This document shows, one piece after another, positions 6,421-10,373 of a stretch of 10,373 nt of DNA (within the stretch, counting starts at the first letter, position 1; every line of letters begins with the position of its first letter). The position numbers and the translations under genes were made by a program. The notes under the pieces are model-generated. The model worked only from the letters and a program-made list of their open reading frames with translations, ran no database searches and had not been told where the DNA came from. Source of the DNA: a bacterium (GTDB taxonomy: Bacteria; Ratteibacteria; UBA8468; B48-G9; JAFGKM01); the NCBI GenBank assembly GCA_029548585.1, contig JAKPNC010000052.1:1-10373 (forward strand). The letters run 5' to 3'.

Positions 6421-7601
6421 TGTTTTTCTTCTTCCCCCTGCGGGACGAGTTCAGGGTAAAGAGGTTCCCGTTTGTTGTCCTTTCAATCATCATCGTCAAT
6501 GTCCTGGTCTTCCTTTTAAACGCGGGAAACAGCGATTACCAGGGACTCGTGATGAAGTACGGTTTCATTCCTTCGAATTTCTCTGTCCGTACACTCTTCA
6601 CCTCAATGTTCCTTCACGGGAGTATAATGCATCTTGCCTTCAACATGTGGTATCTCTGGCTGCTGGGAAACAATATTGAAGACAGGTGGAACAAGCTTCC
6701 ATTCCTGCTTTTCTATCTCTCCGCAGGGATCTTCTCAATGCTTCTATACTCCGCGCTGGTACCCGGGGAAGCCGCCGGCATACCGACAATAGGAGCCTCA
6801 GGAGCGATAGCAGGCGTTCTTGGAGCCTATGCGGTACTATTTCCCAAAAGCAGGATTACATTCAAGTATTTCGTATGGCTTTTCATTTTCTTCATAAGGT
6901 TCGGTGAATTCAAACTTTATGCGGCGGTATGGCTTCTGCTCTGGTTCGTACAGCAGGCTTTCTCAACCTTTCTCGTCGCCAGGGGAATCACGATCAGTTC
7001 TGTTGCCTTCGGCGCACACTTTGCCGGGTTCCTTTTCGGAGTCGTCATCGGCCTTGGCACAAAGCTGTACAGGGAAGCCCGGTTCAGAGAAAACGTCAGG
7101 CTTGGGGAAAATGTCCTGTATAACCTCCTCGGCAGCAGGAATTACGTGACCAGAACGATGGAGGAATACGGGGAGATAGAGACAGCAAAAAGTATTATTA
7201 TCTCCAACCTGGAACGCAACAGGGACCTCGCATCCAGGCATTACGGGGATATCATTGAAAAATACCCTGAGATCGTACTGCCGGAAAAAGCCCAGTATGC
7301 AGTTGCCGAGACCCTCTACAGGAGCGGAGAAAAGGAGAAGGCATACATCGCTTTCAGGAATTTCATCCTCTCTTTCAATTTCAGCAAACTTGCCGATAAC
7401 GCCCTTCTTGCAATAGGCAAGATCCTCATGGAGAAGGAAGACTACCAAAAGGCCAGGTATGCGTTCCTGCAGATAGTCCTCTTCTACCCGTACAGCGACA
7501 CTTACGAAGAGGCAAAGTATTACCTTGAAAAGCACCTGCCTGAGATCTCGTTCCGCAACAGCATGGAAGGGCAGGATGAGAAATTGAATGGGCCTTTCTG
7601 A
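6420..7601 (+). CDS. Rhomboid-family intramembrane serine protease with C-terminal TPR-like repeats
   Basis: A 393-residue membrane protein. Residues about 15-215 form a rhomboid fold with six or seven hydrophobic segments. Visible motifs are LHGSIMHLAFNMWYLWLLGN (65-84) with His71 and Asn75 of the usual HxxxN, GASGAIAGVLGAYAVLFP (125-142) with nucleophile Ser127, and AFGAHFAGFLFG (196-207) with general base His200. The Ser-His dyad is intact, so protease activity is likely. Residues about 240-372 are soluble and helical, with repeat-like units AETLYRSGEKEKAYIAFRNF (296-315) and KILMEKEDYQKARYAFLQIV (334-353), each resembling a tetratricopeptide repeat that could recruit substrate or partners. 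A comparable rhomboid-TPR layout is known in Bacillus subtilis YqgP/GluP. The ATG overlaps the rnfA stop by one base, suggesting expression with the Rnf complex. The substrate is unknown. Confidence 0.88.
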   Translation: MFFFFPLRDEFRVKRFPFVVLSIIIVNVLVFLLNAGNSDYQGLVMKYGFIPSNFSVRTLFTSMFLHGSIMHLAFNMWYLWLLGNNIEDRWNKLPFLLFYLSAGIFSMLLYSALVPGEAAGIPTIGASGAIAGVLGAYAVLFPKSRITFKYFVWLFIFFIRFGEFKLYAAVWLLLWFVQQAFSTFLVARGITISSVAFGAHFAGFLFGVVIGLGTKLYREARFRENVRLGENVLYNLLGSRNYVTRTMEEYGEIETAKSIIISNLERNRDLASRHYGDIIEKYPEIVLPEKAQYAVAETLYRSGEKEKAYIAFRNFILSFNFSKLADNALLAIGKILMEKEDYQKARYAFLQIVLFYPYSDTYEEAKYYLEKHLPEISFRNSMEGQDEKLNGPF

Positions 7602-7602
7602 A

Positions 7603-7624
7603 TTACCCGTGAGAAACAGGGTAA
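7603..7624. repeat. Inverted repeat overlapping the uvrB ribosome-site region
   Basis: TTACCC (7603-7608) and GGGTAA (7619-7624) are exact inverted repeats separated by ten bases, between the rhomboid stop and the uvrB start. The right arm includes CAGGGT, the only SD-like sequence near the uvrB ATG. It could be a small hairpin or a binding site. It lacks a T-run suited to a terminator and does not resemble an E. coli LexA box. Confidence 0.3.
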
Positions 7625-7633
7625 AATAAATCT

Positions 7634-9637
7634 ATGGACACTTTCAAACTGACATCCGGTTACAGGCCTTCAGGCGACCAGCCGCAGGCCATAAAAAAAA
7701 TTATCTCGAACCTTGCCGCGGGAGAAAGTGAACAGATCCTTCTCGGGGTAACGGGGAGCGGCAAGACTTTCACCATGGCCAATGTCATAGAGGCGGTCAA
7801 CCGTCCCGCTCTCGTGATATCCCATAACAAGACCCTTGCGGCACAGCTGTATAGCGAATTCAGGGAGTTTTTCCCGGAAAACAGGGTAAGGTATTTCGTG
7901 AGCTATTACGACTACTACCAACCTGAGGCCTACATACCATCCACCGATACATATATCGAGAAAGACGCCTCGATCAACCAGGACATAGACAGGCTGAGAC
8001 TTGCAGCAACAAGCTCGATCCTCTCCTCAAGGGATGTCATAGTGGTTGCAAGCGTCTCCTGCATATACCCGATAGGAAGCCCCGAAGACCATAGATCGAT
8101 GATGATACATGTCGTCGCGGGACAGGATGCCGGCAAAAAAGACCTCCTTAGAAAGCTTGTGGCGATTCAATACGAAAGGAACGAGTTCGAGCTCTCCAGA
8201 GGGAGATTCAGGGTCAGGGGCAGCACGGTGGAGGTTATCCCTGCATACGAGGAGATAGCATTCAGGATAGGCATGTTGGGAGACAGGGTTGTCAGGATAG
8301 AAAAATTCGATCCGCTCACGGGCAAGGCCATATCGGAAGAAAAAGAGATCTTCATATACCCGGCAAAACACTTCGTTACGCCCCCGGAAAAGATGAAGAA
8401 GGCAAGGGAGAACATAAGGGAAGAACTTGAAGAAAGGATTAAGTATTTCAAGGATCTGAAGAAACCCCTTGAAGCCGAAAGAATCGAAATGCGCACCCTT
8501 AACGACCTTGAAATGCTTGAAGAACTGGGGTATTGCCACGGGATAGAGAACTACAGCAGGCATCTGGCCGGAAGAAAAACCGGAGAAAGACCGGATGTTC
8601 TCCTCGATTATTTTCCGAAAGACTACCTCGTCTTCATAGATGAATCCCACGTTACGGTGCCCCAGCTGAAAGGCATGTACTACGGGGACAGGTCCAGGAA
8701 GGAGACCCTTGTGGATTTCGGATTCAGACTGCCGTCAGCCATGGATAACAGGCCCCTGATTTTCGAAGAATTTGACAGTCTCGCGAAACAGGTTGTATAC
8801 GTATCCGCTACCCCGGGCAGGTACGAGATGGAAAAATGCAGGGTAAGCAGGATAGGGTTATCCTCAAAGCTCGTGTCCGAACAGATCATAAGGCCTACCG
8901 GTCTCATCGATCCTCCCATAACTGTACGCCCTTCCGCCAACCAGATAGACGACCTTCTCTCAAGGATAAGGAGCAGGATAGAAAAGAAGCAGAGAGTCCT
9001 TGTAATAACCATCAGCAAAAACCTCGCGGAAGAGATTGCCGACTACCTGAAAGGTTTCAACATAAAGGTCCATTACCTACACTACGAGATCGATACCCTT
9101 GAAAGGGTCGACATACTCCAGAAACTCAGGGAAGCGAAATTCGACGTCCTGGTGGGGATAAACCTTCTGAGAGAGGGTCTTGACCTGCCGGAGGTCAGCC
9201 TTGTGGCAATCCTTGACGCCGATAAGGAAGGATTCCTGAGGTCTGCGACCTCTCTGATACAGATATCCGGCAGGGCCGCAAGAAGCGTTGAAGGAGAGGT
9301 TGTCATGTACGCCGACAGGATTACGGATTCCATGAATACCGCTATAAGCGAGACTGAAAGGCGCAGGAAGAGGCAGATGAAATATAACACGGCTCACGGG
9401 ATTACCCCCCGTTCCATTGAAAAACCCATCTACCGGAGCGTGACCGAAATCATAGGGGGAAAGAAAGATACCAGGGACGCCGTTTCAATCGGGAACGACG
9501 AATCGTTCTACGGCAAAGACCTGTTCCAGACACTGAACAGGCTTGAAAAAAAGATGACCTCGGCGGCAAAAAAGCTTGATTTCGAAGAAGCCATGTACTA
9601 CAGGGACAGGATAAAAAAGCTAAAGAACGAGAAATAG
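7634..9637 (+). CDS. uvrB: UvrABC excinuclease subunit B
   Basis: The damage-verifying helicase-like subunit of nucleotide excision repair: UvrA loads it on DNA, it probes the lesion, then recruits UvrC. All parts are present in 667 residues: Walker A GVTGSGKT (38-45), the beta-hairpin YYDYYQPEAYIP (91-102) followed by STDTYIEKDASIN, Walker B FIDESHVTVPQ (334-344), SATPGRYE (391-398), the second helicase domain with HYEIDTLERV (483-492) and GINLLREGLDLPEVSLVAIL (508-527), motif VI QISGRAAR (543-550), RRRKRQMKYNTAHGITPRSI (577-596) and the UVR domain that binds UvrC (about 637-664). A few helicase positions differ from the common form, for example RSATSLIQISGRAAR in place of RSxRSLIQTxGRAAR. 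It starts 32 bases after the rhomboid stop. No convincing promoter of its own is visible, so read-through is possible. Confidence 0.97.
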   Translation: MDTFKLTSGYRPSGDQPQAIKKIISNLAAGESEQILLGVTGSGKTFTMANVIEAVNRPALVISHNKTLAAQLYSEFREFFPENRVRYFVSYYDYYQPEAYIPSTDTYIEKDASINQDIDRLRLAATSSILSSRDVIVVASVSCIYPIGSPEDHRSMMIHVVAGQDAGKKDLLRKLVAIQYERNEFELSRGRFRVRGSTVEVIPAYEEIAFRIGMLGDRVVRIEKFDPLTGKAISEEKEIFIYPAKHFVTPPEKMKKARENIREELEERIKYFKDLKKPLEAERIEMRTLNDLEMLEELGYCHGIENYSRHLAGRKTGERPDVLLDYFPKDYLVFIDESHVTVPQLKGMYYGDRSRKETLVDFGFRLPSAMDNRPLIFEEFDSLAKQVVYVSATPGRYEMEKCRVSRIGLSSKLVSEQIIRPTGLIDPPITVRPSANQIDDLLSRIRSRIEKKQRVLVITISKNLAEEIADYLKGFNIKVHYLHYEIDTLERVDILQKLREAKFDVLVGINLLREGLDLPEVSLVAILDADKEGFLRSATSLIQISGRAARSVEGEVVMYADRITDSMNTAISETERRRKRQMKYNTAHGITPRSIEKPIYRSVTEIIGGKKDTRDAVSIGNDESFYGKDLFQTLNRLEKKMTSAAKKLDFEEAMYYRDRIKKLKNEK

Positions 9638-9644
9638 GCACGCC

Positions 9645-9658
9645 CTGCCGCCAGGCAG
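9645..9658. terminator. Small hairpin between convergent genes, possible bidirectional stop
   Basis: CTGCC (9645-9649), a four-base loop GCCA and GGCAG (9654-9658) make a five-pair GC-rich stem just after uvrB and before the end of the convergent deacetylase gene. No T-run follows on either strand, so intrinsic termination is uncertain. Another palindrome, AGCCGGCT, lies at 9679-9686. Confidence 0.25.
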
Positions 9659-9686
9659 TGGAACCACGTACTTGATTTAGCCGGCT

Positions 9687-10373
9687 TCAGGGAAGAAGGT
9701 TGTCAGGGAATACCCTGCCCCAGACTTTTACCTTCCTGAAAGCCTCCGCATACACAACCCCGCACTGAAGCCCCCTGAATCCGGACATCCTCTCTATGAG
9801 GTTTGAAGGATCTGACTGGTGGTGACCCTGGATCCATTTATACTGGCTCTCGTGGGAGAGGAACATCTTCTTCTTGGTCTCGTAAAAATCGGTAATATCA
9901 ACGTAAACTTCAGGGTCGAAACGCATCCCTGTAACCGTGTCCATCTGGTAGATGGGCGTGATTTTCTCGTGGGCGGGGTAAGATGTCCCGTAAAGAGGCA
10001 GAGTCGCCGTAAAAGCGGCGTCAAAAACTATCTGGCCCGTGATAACATGGTCGGGCATGTAATCTTCCGTGCTGTGGGTAATGATAAGGTCGGGCTTTGC
10101 CTGCCTTATGATGTCTACCACCTTGGTTCTCATCTCCCTGGTGGGATACAGGTCAAGGTCTCCCGCTATGGGACCAAGACTTACCGCGCCGATAATCTTC
10201 GCAGAGTTCGCGGCCTCCCGCGCTCTTATCTGCGCAAGCTCTTCCGGCTTAATATCCTTGCCCCCGAGGCACCCGCTGCATAGAAAAGCCATGAAGACCT
10301 TGTGGCCGTTCTTCGAATATTTTGCAAGCGTGCCTCCGCACAGGATCTCTATATCGTCGGGATGCGCTCCCAC
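9687..10373 (-). CDS. PIG-L/LmbE-family zinc-dependent deacetylase, 5' end cut by the window edge
   Basis: A minus-strand gene seen from close to its start to its TGA; 229 codons including the stop are visible. The first visible residues VGAHPDDIEILCGGTLAKY carry the family zinc motif AHPDD (the first codon here is GTG, read as valine inside the protein; the true start lies just past the right edge). Other family features are a Rossmann-like alternation of strands and helices, KPDLIITHSTEDYMPDH (93-109) with the third expected zinc ligand His109, and SHESQYKW (173-180). Members remove acetyl groups from N-acetylglucosamine units in glycolipids, mycothiol or bacillithiol precursors, and other sugars. 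Nothing here points to one substrate, and no glycosyltransferase or thiol-synthesis gene is in view. Convergent with uvrB. Confidence 0.88.
   Translation of the reverse strand: MGAHPDDIEILCGGTLAKYSKNGHKVFMAFLCSGCLGGKDIKPEELAQIRAREAANSAKIIGAVSLGPIAGDLDLYPTREMRTKVVDIIRQAKPDLIITHSTEDYMPDHVITGQIVFDAAFTATLPLYGTSYPAHEKITPIYQMDTVTGMRFDPEVYVDITDFYETKKKMFLSHESQYKWIQGHHQSDPSNLIERMSGFRGLQCGVVYAEAFRKVKVWGRVFPDNLLP

Noticed and set aside
9657..9666. AGTGGAACCA region with GTGG/CCAC complement next to the post-uvrB hairpin
   Set aside because: The loop would be only two bases, too tight for a stable hairpin.

Overview
The window reads as ordinary, densely packed bacterial chromosome. No tRNA, rRNA, CRISPR array, insertion sequence or phage gene is visible. 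Coding density is very high: the longest stretch without a gene is 147 bases (1034-1180). Codon use looks uniform throughout, with Arg mostly AGG, many ATA Ile codons and roughly balanced GC, so nothing suggests recent transfer. An Rnf complex and an archaeal-type phosphoglycerate mutase point to an anaerobic, ferredoxin-dependent bacterium. A deep-branching lineage such as Omnitrophota, Nitrospirota or a Desulfobacterota relative would fit, but this is a guess from style and gene content and not a phylogenetic result.

Layout. (1) Positions 1-1033, minus strand: rsmI, then after a single base the start of a membrane-anchored SurA/PpiD-like folding factor that runs off the left edge. (2) 1034-1180: a divergent intergenic region with a good sigma70-type promoter (TTGACA, 17 bases, TATCAT) pointing right, and a perfect 10-bp palindrome in its spacer. 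(3) 1181-7601, plus strand: a tightly coupled operon of apgM, rnfC, rnfD, rnfG, rnfE, rnfA and a rhomboid protease with a C-terminal helical-repeat domain. Most junctions overlap by 1-7 bases or are separated by 1 base. (4) 7634-9637, plus strand: uvrB, 32 bases further on and possibly read through from the operon. (5) 9687-10373, minus strand: a LmbE/PIG-L deacetylase-family gene, convergent with uvrB, whose first codons lie beyond the right edge.

How the genes work together. RnfC, D, G, E and A are the NADH-side module, the two covalent-flavin subunits and the two membrane iron-sulfur subunits of the ion-pumping ferredoxin:NAD+ oxidoreductase. The striking point is that rnfB, the ferredoxin-facing subunit normally adjacent to this C-D-G-E-A block, is absent from both flanks. 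apgM sits on one side and the rhomboid protease gene on the other. Either rnfB is elsewhere in the genome or the electron-input subunit differs. The operon links a lower-glycolysis/gluconeogenesis enzyme, a membrane redox pump and a membrane protease under one strong promoter. I see no clearly new system. The best leads are the missing rnfB, the coupled rhomboid-repeat protein and the palindrome in the operon promoter.
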